Below, piece after piece: positions 8,941 to 17,851 of a DNA stretch of 64,000 nt. Source of the DNA: Rheinheimera sp. (GTDB lineage: Bacteria; Pseudomonadota; Gammaproteobacteria; Enterobacterales; Alteromonadaceae); contig DPJG01000023.1 in the NCBI GenBank assembly GCA_003543135.1, positions 62,001 through 126,000 of the forward strand, given 5' to 3'. The position numbers were made by a program, and so were the translations under genes. Below the pieces are notes generated by a model, which saw nothing but the letters and a program-made list of their open reading frames with translations, searched no databases and was not told the origin of the DNA. Each line of letters starts with the position of its first letter. Position 1 is the first letter of the stretch.

Positions 8941-11900
8941 ATGTTTTTGTCAGATTTCAGTATTAAAAGACCCATGGTGGTGGTGGTGGTGACCATCGCC
9001 CTGATGCTGTTTGGCTATTTTGCCTTAACCAAACTGAAAACTAACCAGTTTCCGGATGTGCAGCCACCAGTGCTGGTGGTGAACGTGCCTTATCCGGGCG
9101 CTTCACCTGAAACTGTGGAGCGAGAAATTTTAAACCGGGTGGAAGACTCAATGTCGACCATTCAGGGTATTCGGGATATCCGCTCTTATGCCCGTGATTC
9201 CAGTGCCACCATAGTGGTGATCTTTGATTTTGATAAAGATTTAACGGCTGCAGCCCAGGAACTGCGTGACAGTATTTCGACGGTGCGCGATAAGCTGCCG
9301 AGCGAAATGAAAGAGCCTTTTATTAACCGCGCCGACCCCAATGCTCAACCTGTGATGTCGCTCGCTTTATCCTCAGATACCTTAACCCCGCTGGAAATTT
9401 CACGTCTGGCTGATGTGGATATTGGCCGTAAATTAAGGTCAATTCCGGGTGTTGCCTTGGTGACGCTGGAAGGTGAGCTGGAACGGGAAATGACGATATT
9501 CCTGAACAGCAACGCCATGCGTGAAGCCAAGGTTTCTGCAGTGGATGTGACCAATGCACTGCGCAGTCAGAACCTGGCGGCACCTGTTGGCCGGGTGATG
9601 GATGGTTTGCAGGAGCAAAGTATTCGTCTGCAAGGCAGGCTTAAAGATATCAGTGAATTTGAGCAGATGGTGGTAAAACAGAATGGCGATCAGGCCATTC
9701 GGTTAGGCCAGATAGCCGATATCGTGGATGGTGGTGCCGAGCAGCGCAGGTTGTCGTTTTTTAACGGCAAAAAAGCACTGGGTATCGATATTGTTAAAGC
9801 CCGCGAAGCGTCAACCATCAGTGTGACAGACGCCATTAAAGCCGAAATTGAAGAGATCCGTAAACAGCTGCCCAAAGAAGTGGAGCTGGTGATAGTGCAG
9901 GATCAGGGCGAAGACGTTGCTGCCAGTATGCGTAATGTGACCGAGGCGCTGGGCCTTGGCGCTTTATTAACCATTATTGTGGTCTTTGTGTTCCTGAACT
10001 CCTGGCGTTCCACCTTAATTACCTCGCTGGCGCTGCCAACCTCAGTTCTTGCGTCATTTATTGCGGTTTGGGCCTGTGGTTTTACGCTGAACTTTATGTC
10101 GTTGCTTGGCTTGTCTTTAGCCATTGGTGTACTGATTGACGATGCCATTGTGGTGCGGGAAAACATTGTGCGCCATATGGAAATGGGCAAAGACAATATG
10201 ACAGCCGCGCGTGACGGCACTAAAGAAATTGGTATGGCGGTGACAGCCACTACCATGTCGATTATGGCGGTGTTTATTCCTATTGCTTTTCTGGACGGTA
10301 TGACGGGTCAGTGGTTTAAACCTTTTGGTTTAACAGTCGCGTGCTCTGTTTTAGTGTCGCTTTTTATCTCATTTACCATTGATCCTATGATGTCTGCCTA
10401 CTGGCACGACCCTGATCATGACAAAACCGCCAAACGCCGTGGTTTAGGTCTGGTATTCCAGAAGTTTAACAATTGGTTTGATCATCAGGCTGAACGGTAT
10501 TCAAAACTGATTGGCTGGGCACTGAAACACCGTAAATCAATGTGGGCGCTGGCTTTTGGCAGCTTTTTTGGTGCCATTTACCTGCAGGGCGCTTTTGGGG
10601 GCTCGGGTTTTATGCCGGAAACAGACAATGGTGGTTTTATTGTCAGTATCCGCACGCCGTCTGAATCCAGTCTGGAATACACCCGGATAAAAGCGGCGCA
10701 GGTTGCTGAAATAACGCAGAAATTACCAGAGCACCGTTATACACAAACCACAGTAGGTACCCAGGGTAATATCACCAGAGCCCAGGTTTTTGTACGCCTG
10801 GTGCCGGAAAAAGACCGCAGCCGCTCAGCTGAAGAAGTAGCCACTGAAGTTCGCGCTCAGATCAAATCTTTGATTGGTGCTGAATTTACCGTGACTGCAG
10901 ATTTAAGTGGCGGTGGTGGTGGTGACGGTAAAAAACTGCAAATTCAGTTCCGTGGCCCAGAAACCCGGGTGCTCGAAGGCATAGTGATGGATTATTTGGC
11001 CAAGTTAAAGCAGGTACCTGGCGCTGTGGATGTGGGCCTGTCGGCACAGGATCCAAAACCGGAATTACAGGTTGAGTTTGACCGTGGACTGGCGTCCAGC
11101 CTGGGTTTATCCATGAGTGACGCTGCCAGCGCGTTGCGTTTGGCCTTTGCCGGCGCTGAAATTGGCGACTGGGTCGACCCGACCGGTGAAACCCGTAATG
11201 TGTTTGTACGGATCCGGCCAGAAGAGCGTGCCACAGTGCAGGACTTAGAGCAGTTACCGCTGTTATCCAGTAAAACCGGCGCCATGATCCCATTGGAGCA
11301 GGTGGCCACTGTGACGCTGGGCAAAGGTCCGGCGCTGATTGAGCACCTGGATCGTGAAACTATGATGGCGGTCAGCGCCAATATTGAAGGCCGCAGTTTT
11401 GGTGAAGTCTTTAAAGATGCCATGGATTTGGCCAAACAAATTAACTTCCCGCCTGGCTACGACTTAGTGGTGGGTGGTGAAGGCCGCGATCAGAACGAAG
11501 TATTCGGCAGCATATTTGGTGCCCTTGGGCTGGCTGTGGTGCTGATGTATCTGATTCTGGTGCTGCAGTTCCATAGTTTTATGGCGCCAGTGTCCATTAT
11601 GATGTCACTGCCATTGTCGCTGATTGGTGTGGTGCTTGCGCTCTTGGCATTTGACTCAACATTAAACCTGATGAGTCTGATTGGGGTGGTGATGCTGATG
11701 GGCATTGTCGTGAAAAACGCTATTCTGCTGATTGACTGCGCCCGTAAGAAAGAACTGGAAGAAGGTTTATCTCTGGATGAGTCGTTAATTGCGGCAGGTC
11801 GTGAGCGTTTACGTCCTATTCTGATGACCACTTTTGCGTTGGTGGCAGGTATGTTGCCGGTGGCAATTGGCATCGGTGAAGGCTCTGGTTTCTACCGGCC

Positions 11901-12081
11901 GCTGGGTATCGCTGTTATTGGCGGTACCATCACTTCAACCATTTTGACTTTGTTAGTGGTTCCGACTTTCTATGACAGTCTGGAAACCTTTAAACGCAAG
12001 ATCAAAGCCCGCTGGCGCCGCCGTTTTGGCAATAAAACCGCGCAGGGCACCACTGAAAAACCTGTGCTGACAACACCATAA
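8941..12081 (+). CDS. RND family efflux pump, inner-membrane subunit
   Basis: Proton-driven drug/solute exporter of 1046 residues, the usual length of AcrB/MexF-type pumps. It starts FLSDFSIKRPMVVVVVTIALML, that is, the cytosolic N-terminus and first transmembrane helix. Twelve hydrophobic helices flank two large periplasmic loops. The proton-relay Asp pair is visible in helix 4 (VLIDDAIVV, D400-D401). A poly-Gly stretch (SGGGGGDG) sits in the second periplasmic loop. The substrate cannot be predicted. The adaptor gene directly upstream and the strong terminator downstream define a two-gene operon. Confidence 0.94.
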   Translation: MFLSDFSIKRPMVVVVVTIALMLFGYFALTKLKTNQFPDVQPPVLVVNVPYPGASPETVEREILNRVEDSMSTIQGIRDIRSYARDSSATIVVIFDFDKDLTAAAQELRDSISTVRDKLPSEMKEPFINRADPNAQPVMSLALSSDTLTPLEISRLADVDIGRKLRSIPGVALVTLEGELEREMTIFLNSNAMREAKVSAVDVTNALRSQNLAAPVGRVMDGLQEQSIRLQGRLKDISEFEQMVVKQNGDQAIRLGQIADIVDGGAEQRRLSFFNGKKALGIDIVKAREASTISVTDAIKAEIEEIRKQLPKEVELVIVQDQGEDVAASMRNVTEALGLGALLTIIVVFVFLNSWRSTLITSLALPTSVLASFIAVWACGFTLNFMSLLGLSLAIGVLIDDAIVVRENIVRHMEMGKDNMTAARDGTKEIGMAVTATTMSIMAVFIPIAFLDGMTGQWFKPFGLTVACSVLVSLFISFTIDPMMSAYWHDPDHDKTAKRRGLGLVFQKFNNWFDHQAERYSKLIGWALKHRKSMWALAFGSFFGAIYLQGAFGGSGFMPETDNGGFIVSIRTPSESSLEYTRIKAAQVAEITQKLPEHRYTQTTVGTQGNITRAQVFVRLVPEKDRSRSAEEVATEVRAQIKSLIGAEFTVTADLSGGGGGDGKKLQIQFRGPETRVLEGIVMDYLAKLKQVPGAVDVGLSAQDPKPELQVEFDRGLASSLGLSMSDAASALRLAFAGAEIGDWVDPTGETRNVFVRIRPEERATVQDLEQLPLLSSKTGAMIPLEQVATVTLGKGPALIEHLDRETMMAVSANIEGRSFGEVFKDAMDLAKQINFPPGYDLVVGGEGRDQNEVFGSIFGALGLAVVLMYLILVLQFHSFMAPVSIMMSLPLSLIGVVLALLAFDSTLNLMSLIGVVMLMGIVVKNAILLIDCARKKELEEGLSLDESLIAAGRERLRPILMTTFALVAGMLPVAIGIGEGSGFYRPLGIAVIGGTITSTILTLLVVPTFYDSLETFKRKIKARWRRRFGNKTAQGTTEKPVLTTP

Positions 12082-12103
12082 ATAACCAGAACACAAAGCT
12101 GAT

Positions 12104-12136
12104 AACAACGCCTGCAAATGCAGGCGTTGTTATTTT
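12104..12136 (+). terminator. Strong terminator after the RND operon
   Basis: AACAACGCCTGC (12104-12115), loop AAAT and GCAGGCGTTGTT (12120-12131) form a perfect 12-bp stem, followed by ATTTTT. Confidence 0.9.
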
Positions 12137-12365
12137 TACCGGAAAGCATTTGTCTTTTTGGCCGCTGTTGCTTTAAGCCGCACCAACAACATGCCCAGTT
12201 GCTGTGACGACAAATATTTAATCTGTCACTTTATTTTCACAAACCCGTCATTTCTGTGCCTCAGTATTAGCCGCCGTCGGTCACTGATCAGACCAACTAC
12301 AACGATGAAAACAAACAACTATTTAGGCGCGTTTTTGTGCAGGCGCAATTTTGGGAGATTTGACT

Positions 12366-14660
12366 GTGTTATCAACCCGTTTACACCCTTTGTCACTGGC
12401 ATTATTAATGGCGTTACCGGCAACAGCTGCAGTGCCGGTTGAAGAAATGGCCAGCAATGTTGCCGCTGAGGCTGCCATTGAAAAAATTTCGGTGACAGGC
12501 AAAAAAGTGGCTTACGCCAATAATGCGACTGACGAAAGTGCCAAACTGCAACAGGCCGCCATTAGCAACGTACTGGATTTAATCAATAAATTGCCTGGTG
12601 TTAATGTGGCACAGGGGGATGCTTTTGGTAGTGATGACTACACCACGACTGTCAGTATGCGTGGTTTTGTTATAGACAGGGCCGATCAGCAGCTGGGTAT
12701 TACCATTGACGGTTTGCCAAATGGTGGTTCGGCCTATGCCGGCGGCAGTAAAGCAAACCGTTATCTGGACAGTGAAAACACAGCTTTTGTTGAAGTCGGT
12801 CAGGGCTCAGGTGATATCAGCTCTGCTTCTTTGGATGCGCTGGGTGGAACCATGAACTTTGTGTCGGCCAACCCAATGGCAGAACAACAAGCCAGGCTTG
12901 ATTACAGCACAGGCAGCTTTAATGCCCGCCGTTATTTTGCCCGTTTTGACTCAGGTGAAGTATTTGGCAATACCACGTCTTATGTCAGTTTGTCGGACAG
13001 CTACAACAATCGCTGGATTGGCACTGGCAGCAATGGTTTTTCCAATCGTTTACATGCTGAAGCCAAGTCGGTGACTGAGCTTGATAACAGCAAAATTACC
13101 GCCCGTTTTTCGTATGATGACGCCCACGAAGATAACTACGACTATCGTAGCCTCGAACAATTTAAACAAAATCCGAAATTCGACGGTTTAACCAACGTCT
13201 GGACAGGTAACCCGGATATTGATCAGAACTTTGCTGAAGCCTGGTCCACGTTACGCGAAAACACGCTGGCTTATGTAAAAGCTGAATTTACCTTAACTGA
13301 CAGCATGCAGCTGGATGTCAGCCCCTATTTGCACTTGCAGGAAGGGCGTGGTGACTGGTTGCCGCCTTATCAGGTCTATGCCACTGACGCCAAAGGAGCG
13401 CAAATCAGCCAGGGTAATGGTGCAAAACGCACCACCTTTACTTATGTCGACGCACAGGGCAGGCCTATCCTGGACCCTAAGGCAGACTTAACAAACGCCA
13501 AAAGAGTATCCTCTTACCGTCATACCCACTATGACAAAGACCGTTTTGGTATCACCACAAATCTGAACTGGCAGCTGGACAGCCAGCTGATCCGCGCCGG
13601 GATCTGGCTGGAACAACAGCAGCGCAATCAAAGCCGCGACTGGCATCAGGTGCTGGATGCCAAGGTGTATCATTATTTTGATGAAAGACCATACTGGGTG
13701 CAGTTTAACGACGACTATCAAAACGATGTGATGAAGTTATACCTGCAGGACAAAATCAGCCTTGGTGATTTAGAGCTGACGCTGGGTGTTCAGCAATATC
13801 TGGTGGATGTGGAGCGCACCGACAATTTTAACAGCGCCAATAGCGGCAAGCTGAATTCAGATTCTGACTTATTGCCAAGTGCTGGTCTGGTGTATCCGCT
13901 GAGTGCAGAAGTTGAAGTTTTTGCCGGTTTTTCCAAAAACTTTAAAGCCATTCCGGATACTTTATTAAATACCGTCGGTCAGGACTTTAATAAGCTGGAG
14001 CCAGAAACGGCCGACAATATGGATTTTGGCCTTCGTTATCAGGGTGAAAGCGTCAATGCATCGGCCACTTTATATCAAATTAACTTTGATAACCGTATTA
14101 CCTTATTGGCTTATCAGGAAGTGGATGGAGCGCCGGATTATCTGACTGAGCTGGACGGTACCTTTGTTAACGTTGGTGGTGTGAAATCCAAAGGTCTGGA
14201 AGCCAACATCGATTGGCGTTTTGCCGACAGCCTGAGCCTGAATTCGTCGTTAACGCTGAATAACTCAGAGTACACGCAAAATGTAAACGGTTATCGTGCT
14301 GGCGACAAAGTCGCTGCTATTCCGGAGCAAATGCTCAGTGCAACCTTCAAATACCAGCATGATAACTACCGTGCCGGTTTAGGTGCCAAGTACACAGCTG
14401 AATATTTTGGTGCTGCAAAACGCACTGAAATGAATAAAGTTTCCATCTGGAACCGCGACAATATTCCAGCCCACACTTTGCTTAATCTGTATGCCGGTTA
14501 TCATGCCGAAATGGCGCAGGCAGGCTTTGTACAAACCCTGGATTTATCTTTTGTCATCAATAACCTGACAGATAAAAGATATATTGCCGGTGGTCAGGAA
14601 GGTGCCTATTTGTTAGGCGCTGAACGCTCCGCCAGCCTGACGCTGAGTTTAGGTTTTTAA
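12366..14660 (+). CDS. TonB-dependent outer-membrane receptor
   Basis: Outer-membrane beta-barrel that imports a ligand using TonB energy. I start it at GTG 12366, because GGGAG lies eight bases upstream and the protein then begins with a signal peptide ending in ATAA; the upstream in-frame TTG at 12351 is less likely. This gives 764 residues. A TonB-box-like stretch (IEKISVTG) follows the signal. The plug domain runs from about residue 50 to 170 (LPGVNVAQGD, SMRGF, DGLPNGG, GGTMNFV), then the barrel, ending in an aromatic residue (LSLGF). The ligand is unknown. Iron complexes or sugars are both possible, and the neighbours give no clue. It is flanked by terminators and so is monocistronic. 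Confidence 0.92.
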   Translation: MLSTRLHPLSLALLMALPATAAVPVEEMASNVAAEAAIEKISVTGKKVAYANNATDESAKLQQAAISNVLDLINKLPGVNVAQGDAFGSDDYTTTVSMRGFVIDRADQQLGITIDGLPNGGSAYAGGSKANRYLDSENTAFVEVGQGSGDISSASLDALGGTMNFVSANPMAEQQARLDYSTGSFNARRYFARFDSGEVFGNTTSYVSLSDSYNNRWIGTGSNGFSNRLHAEAKSVTELDNSKITARFSYDDAHEDNYDYRSLEQFKQNPKFDGLTNVWTGNPDIDQNFAEAWSTLRENTLAYVKAEFTLTDSMQLDVSPYLHLQEGRGDWLPPYQVYATDAKGAQISQGNGAKRTTFTYVDAQGRPILDPKADLTNAKRVSSYRHTHYDKDRFGITTNLNWQLDSQLIRAGIWLEQQQRNQSRDWHQVLDAKVYHYFDERPYWVQFNDDYQNDVMKLYLQDKISLGDLELTLGVQQYLVDVERTDNFNSANSGKLNSDSDLLPSAGLVYPLSAEVEVFAGFSKNFKAIPDTLLNTVGQDFNKLEPETADNMDFGLRYQGESVNASATLYQINFDNRITLLAYQEVDGAPDYLTELDGTFVNVGGVKSKGLEANIDWRFADSLSLNSSLTLNNSEYTQNVNGYRAGDKVAAIPEQMLSATFKYQHDNYRAGLGAKYTAEYFGAAKRTEMNKVSIWNRDNIPAHTLLNLYAGYHAEMAQAGFVQTLDLSFVINNLTDKRYIAGGQEGAYLLGAERSASLTLSLGF

Positions 14661-14687
14661 GCAAAGTTAAACATACTGCAAAAGAGT

Positions 14688-14715
14688 AAGGACAAGCTGC
14701 GGCTTGTCCTTTTTT
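14688..14715 (+). terminator. Terminator after the TonB receptor
   Basis: AAGGACAAGC (14688-14697), loop TGCG and GCTTGTCCTT (14702-14711) form a perfect 10-bp stem followed by TTTT. Confidence 0.9.
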
Positions 14716-14832
14716 GTTCAGACTGGCCTGAAACTCCCGCTGTTGACAGGCGCTTACCAAGCCATCGGCACTGGCGCTGTTCGCAACCGAGTACAGTTCA
14801 CAACAGCATGACTTTTACAATGCAGAGCAGTG

Positions 14833-15876
14833 TTACAAAGCTTCCAGCTGGTAGTTACCTGTTTTCAGCGCCTGCGCCAATTCAAAAGAACGTTCTGTGA
14901 CTTGTTGCCAATAGGCGATGCGGTCGGCGTCTGATAATTTGTTAAAGTCGGTGCGGTCCGGAATTTTGCCATAAGGCAAACTTTTCACCCAGCTGTCGCT
15001 TGGGCACAACAACACTAAATTATGGAAGTTCCGCTTGTTACCACGGCGCCATTTTAAGCTTTTATCAAACCAGCCCGGGCTTAAATGCGGGTAAAAATGT
15101 GGATACAACACCAGGCCTTGCTCGCTAAAAGGCCAGTCAAAGTGGTAATCCAGAATACCGCCGTCAACAAAAATACCGCTTCCTGCTTTGGCGATGTGAG
15201 CGACAGGGGAGATCACCAGCGGAATGGCACCAGTTGCCAAGAGCGCGGTTTTTAAATTGTCCTCACCAAGCGCCACACGCTCAGTGGGCAAATTGTCGAG
15301 CCTGCGAAATGCATTGGCTGAAAGCGGGTGCTGAAACAAATATCTTTGATAAAACAAGCCCAGGCTGCGCCGGTGCACCAGATTGGCAGCAGCCACCAGC
15401 GATAAAGCGCCAAGCTGGGCCACTTTGGGTTGTAACTTGCTGATGCCTTTGGCGCGCGCCACCACAAAATTCAACTGAAATACCTGGTTCTCCACCACCT
15501 GGCGTACATGCTCTGCAGTTGGAAATACCGCGTCCATCACTGTGGCGGAAATTGCCGTTACTTCGCGGATATCTGCCTTTGGCGGATAGCATAGATTGCG
15601 GTAAGCATCACAAAAACGTCTCGAAGCGGCAGCCGGGTCTTGTTGACCATAACAGGCAAAACGCCAGGCGCCGGCCGAGCTGCCTAAAAGCTGTAACGGT
15701 TTTTGCCGGCCTTTAAAAAACTCACTACAAAGGTACTGATCAAGCCCGAATAAACTAAACCATTTGGGGCCGCCGCTGGCACCAACCAATACTTCAACGG
15801 CGTCGCTGGTTAAACCATGTTGCTGTAAATGTAAAAGGGCGGTCGGGCCTGCTTTTACAATAAGTGGTGAAGCCAA
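14833..15876 (-). CDS. Patatin-like phospholipase/acyl hydrolase
   Basis: A 347-residue cytoplasmic protein with the patatin Ser-Asp dyad. The nucleophile elbow GSSAG puts the catalytic Ser at residue 67. An oxyanion-type glycine motif (GASGGPKW) is at 32-39, and the DGG motif with the catalytic Asp is at about 238. It would cleave acyl esters of lipids, but no substrate can be given. There is no signal peptide. It lies 50 bp downstream of the dGTPase gene on the same strand, so the two may share a transcript. Patatin enzymes act as effectors in some phage-defence systems, but I see no sensor partner here, so a housekeeping lipid role is equally likely. Confidence 0.8.
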   Translation of the reverse strand: MASPLIVKAGPTALLHLQQHGLTSDAVEVLVGASGGPKWFSLFGLDQYLCSEFFKGRQKPLQLLGSSAGAWRFACYGQQDPAAASRRFCDAYRNLCYPPKADIREVTAISATVMDAVFPTAEHVRQVVENQVFQLNFVVARAKGISKLQPKVAQLGALSLVAAANLVHRRSLGLFYQRYLFQHPLSANAFRRLDNLPTERVALGEDNLKTALLATGAIPLVISPVAHIAKAGSGIFVDGGILDYHFDWPFSEQGLVLYPHFYPHLSPGWFDKSLKWRRGNKRNFHNLVLLCPSDSWVKSLPYGKIPDRTDFNKLSDADRIAYWQQVTERSFELAQALKTGNYQLEAL

Positions 15877-15926
15877 AGCTGCTCCTTGCTGTTGTCAAAA
15901 TTGCCGGGAAAAAAGAAACTGCCGGA

Positions 15927-17180
15927 TTATAAAATACGGCCATATAAACGCTGATGCATACGCTCGGCATATTCGTCGGTCATGCCGGCAATATAATCGG
16001 CAATCACCCGCTCGCCGGCGCCTTTGTGTTGTTGCAGTTGCCAGCGCTGCTGGGTATTAAAGGGCAATAACCGCAGCGGGTCGCTGTTAAAAGCACTAAA
16101 GAGTTGTTGTACGATACGCTGGCCACGAAATTCCAGCTGCTGCAAGCTTGGATGCAGGATCACATGGCGGTATACAAAAGACTTTAACAAGGCCAGCATC
16201 TGCTGTTCCACTTTGGGGAGCACAGCGTTATAACGAATTAATGGTTCAGCAGCTTCTGGCAATACCTCTGCCCATTGCACATGGGTAATCAGGCGGTTCA
16301 CCAGCGCACCTATGGCATCTTTTCGAATGTGATGCGCCTGATGAAACAGTTTGTCGCCAACGTCCCGTAAAAACTGCGTGGCTTCTGCCGGCCAGTCACG
16401 ACAGAGCTCAGGTAGCTCCTGTTGCCAGATTTGCTGTTGCACTGTGCCTGTCACAACAGCGTCTTCCAAGTCATGTACACCGTATGCAATATCGTCCGCC
16501 AGCTCCATAATTGCTGCGTCTAATGACTTAAAACGTGAACGGATAAAAGGTGCCTGAGTCAGTTTTTCGGTCTGACAAAATAAATCTCTGTCAGAAACAG
16601 ACAGCGGCGCCAGGATCCAGTCGAGTAAATCTTCGTCTTCCCGATAAATGGCTTTGCAGGGTTTTTGTTTATCAATCACCCTCGGCTGTAACAGCGGATA
16701 TTTTAATAACCCCAACAAAGTGCGGCGCGCTAAATCCATGCCACCCGATGCGGTGTAAGGTTCGAGTTTGCCAACAATCCGCAGTGTCTGGCCATTGCCT
16801 TCAAAACCGCCAAAATCAGCCATGACGGCGTTTAATGCTGTTTCACCGCCATGACCAAAAGGCGGATGGCCAATGTCGTGCGCCAGACACAAAGCTTCCA
16901 TCAGGCTGTCTTCCGGCAATAAGGCAAGCAACTGTGAAGTTGGCGCGTTTAATCTCAGCTGCGCCACCAAAGCAGTGCCAATTTGGGCGGCTTCCAGAGA
17001 ATGGGTTAACCGGGTGCGGTAAAAGTCGTTTAAGCCAACCCCCATAATCTGGGTTTTGGCCTGCAGTCTGCGAAAAGCTGCACTGTGTAAAATTCTGGCT
17101 TTGTCACGTTGCCAGGCACTGCGATGATCCAGCGGTCTTTGGGTTGCACTGGGCTCGCGTCTTTCATTCCATGCCGACAT
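15927..17180 (-). CDS. dGTPase-like dNTP triphosphohydrolase (anti-phage dGTPase family)
   Basis: HD-domain enzyme that hydrolyses dGTP (or other dNTPs) to the nucleoside and triphosphate. The HD metal ligands are visible: H60 in RLTHSLE, H101-D102 in LAHDIGHPPFGH, and a later Asp in ELADDIAYGVHDLED. The 417-residue length and the MSAWNERR opening resemble the dGTPase group shown to protect some bacteria by depleting dGTP during phage infection, rather than the longer E. coli Dgt. That resemblance is from memory and function here is inference. A LexA box lies in the divergent intergenic region with yebG, 120 bp from this start. Confidence 0.87.
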   Translation of the reverse strand: MSAWNERREPSATQRPLDHRSAWQRDKARILHSAAFRRLQAKTQIMGVGLNDFYRTRLTHSLEAAQIGTALVAQLRLNAPTSQLLALLPEDSLMEALCLAHDIGHPPFGHGGETALNAVMADFGGFEGNGQTLRIVGKLEPYTASGGMDLARRTLLGLLKYPLLQPRVIDKQKPCKAIYREDEDLLDWILAPLSVSDRDLFCQTEKLTQAPFIRSRFKSLDAAIMELADDIAYGVHDLEDAVVTGTVQQQIWQQELPELCRDWPAEATQFLRDVGDKLFHQAHHIRKDAIGALVNRLITHVQWAEVLPEAAEPLIRYNAVLPKVEQQMLALLKSFVYRHVILHPSLQQLEFRGQRIVQQLFSAFNSDPLRLLPFNTQQRWQLQQHKGAGERVIADYIAGMTDEYAERMHQRLYGRIL

Positions 17181-17279
17181 ATCAGTTCCTGTACTGCAAA
17201 GGTGCCTTATGCTACGTCATTTTTTAGTCGCTTGCGACTACGGCAAAGAGCAGTTACTTGCATGCTTTTGAAAAAAAGC

Positions 17280-17316
17280 TGGACAAAGATTTTATCAATA
17301 CTGTATATATAACCAG
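17280..17316 (+). promoter_or_regulatory. yebG promoter with LexA (SOS) box
   Basis: A LexA box CTGTATATATAACCAG lies at 17301-17316; it differs from the ideal E. coli CTGTATATATATACAG in two bases. It overlaps a promoter with -35 TGGACA (17280-17285), an 18-bp spacer and -10 TATATA (17304-17309). LexA bound here would block yebG. The site sits between yebG and the divergent dGTPase gene. Confidence 0.8.
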
Positions 17317-17370
17317 TATTCTTTATTTCGGATAAATATCGCTGATATTCACAACAAGAGGCAACACAAC

Positions 17371-17715
17371 ATGGCCGTGATCGTAAAATATGTGGTTGAA
17401 CGCAACGGAGTAGAAAAAATGACTTTTGCTGCAAAAAGCGAAGCCGATGCTTATGACAAAATGCTGGATATGGCCGATGACTTGTTTGTCGTGCTGGGCG
17501 CCAGTCAGCTGCTGCAAGATGAACAGATGCAGGAAACGCTGGCATTGTATTTAGCGCAGCATAAAGACGATGTGTTACAGGCGCTTGGTGCTAAAGCGAA
17601 AACGGTTAAAAAAGACAAAACCACTGAGCCTAACGAGATCCAAACCGATGTAAAAACGGACACAGCAGAGCAGGAACAGGCAAATAACACAACGTTAAAT
17701 TTGGTTGCGGCTTAA
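17371..17715 (+). CDS. yebG: SOS-induced YebG family protein
   Basis: Small DNA-damage-induced protein of unknown biochemical role. The N-terminal 70 residues match YebG closely (AVIVKYVVERNG, MTFAAKSEADAYDKMLDMAD). The C-terminal 35-40 residues are a Lys- and Thr-rich extension, making it 114 residues against about 96 in E. coli. GAGG lies nine bases before the ATG. The LexA box at 17301-17316 overlaps its -10 element, which fits the known SOS control of yebG in E. coli. The tail is probably disordered. Confidence 0.93.
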   Translation: MAVIVKYVVERNGVEKMTFAAKSEADAYDKMLDMADDLFVVLGASQLLQDEQMQETLALYLAQHKDDVLQALGAKAKTVKKDKTTEPNEIQTDVKTDTAEQEQANNTTLNLVAA

Positions 17716-17810
17716 GTTGAAGCCCTGATGCAAACCTAAGTGCAAGGGTGTTGTGATTAAAAGCAGGGCGGATAAACACAGCTGAGTTGCAGTTAATATC
17801 GGATAAACAA

Positions 17811-17830
17811 AAGCCCGCAATAGCGGGCTT
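17811..17830. terminator. Bidirectional terminator between yebG and the lipoprotein gene
   Basis: AAGCCCGC, loop AATA, GCGGGCTT. On the minus strand it is followed by TTTGTTT and on the plus strand by GTTGTTT. It fits best as the terminator of the minus-strand lipoprotein gene, whose stop is at 17852. Confidence 0.8.
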
Positions 17831-17851
17831 GTTGTTTATGACAAACCTGAT

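Noticed and set aside
14833-17180. Patatin plus dGTPase as a phage-defence island
   Set aside because: Both could act alone, no sensor or cyclase gene is near, and the DNA looks like the rest of the chromosome. Only the dGTPase has support as a defence enzyme.
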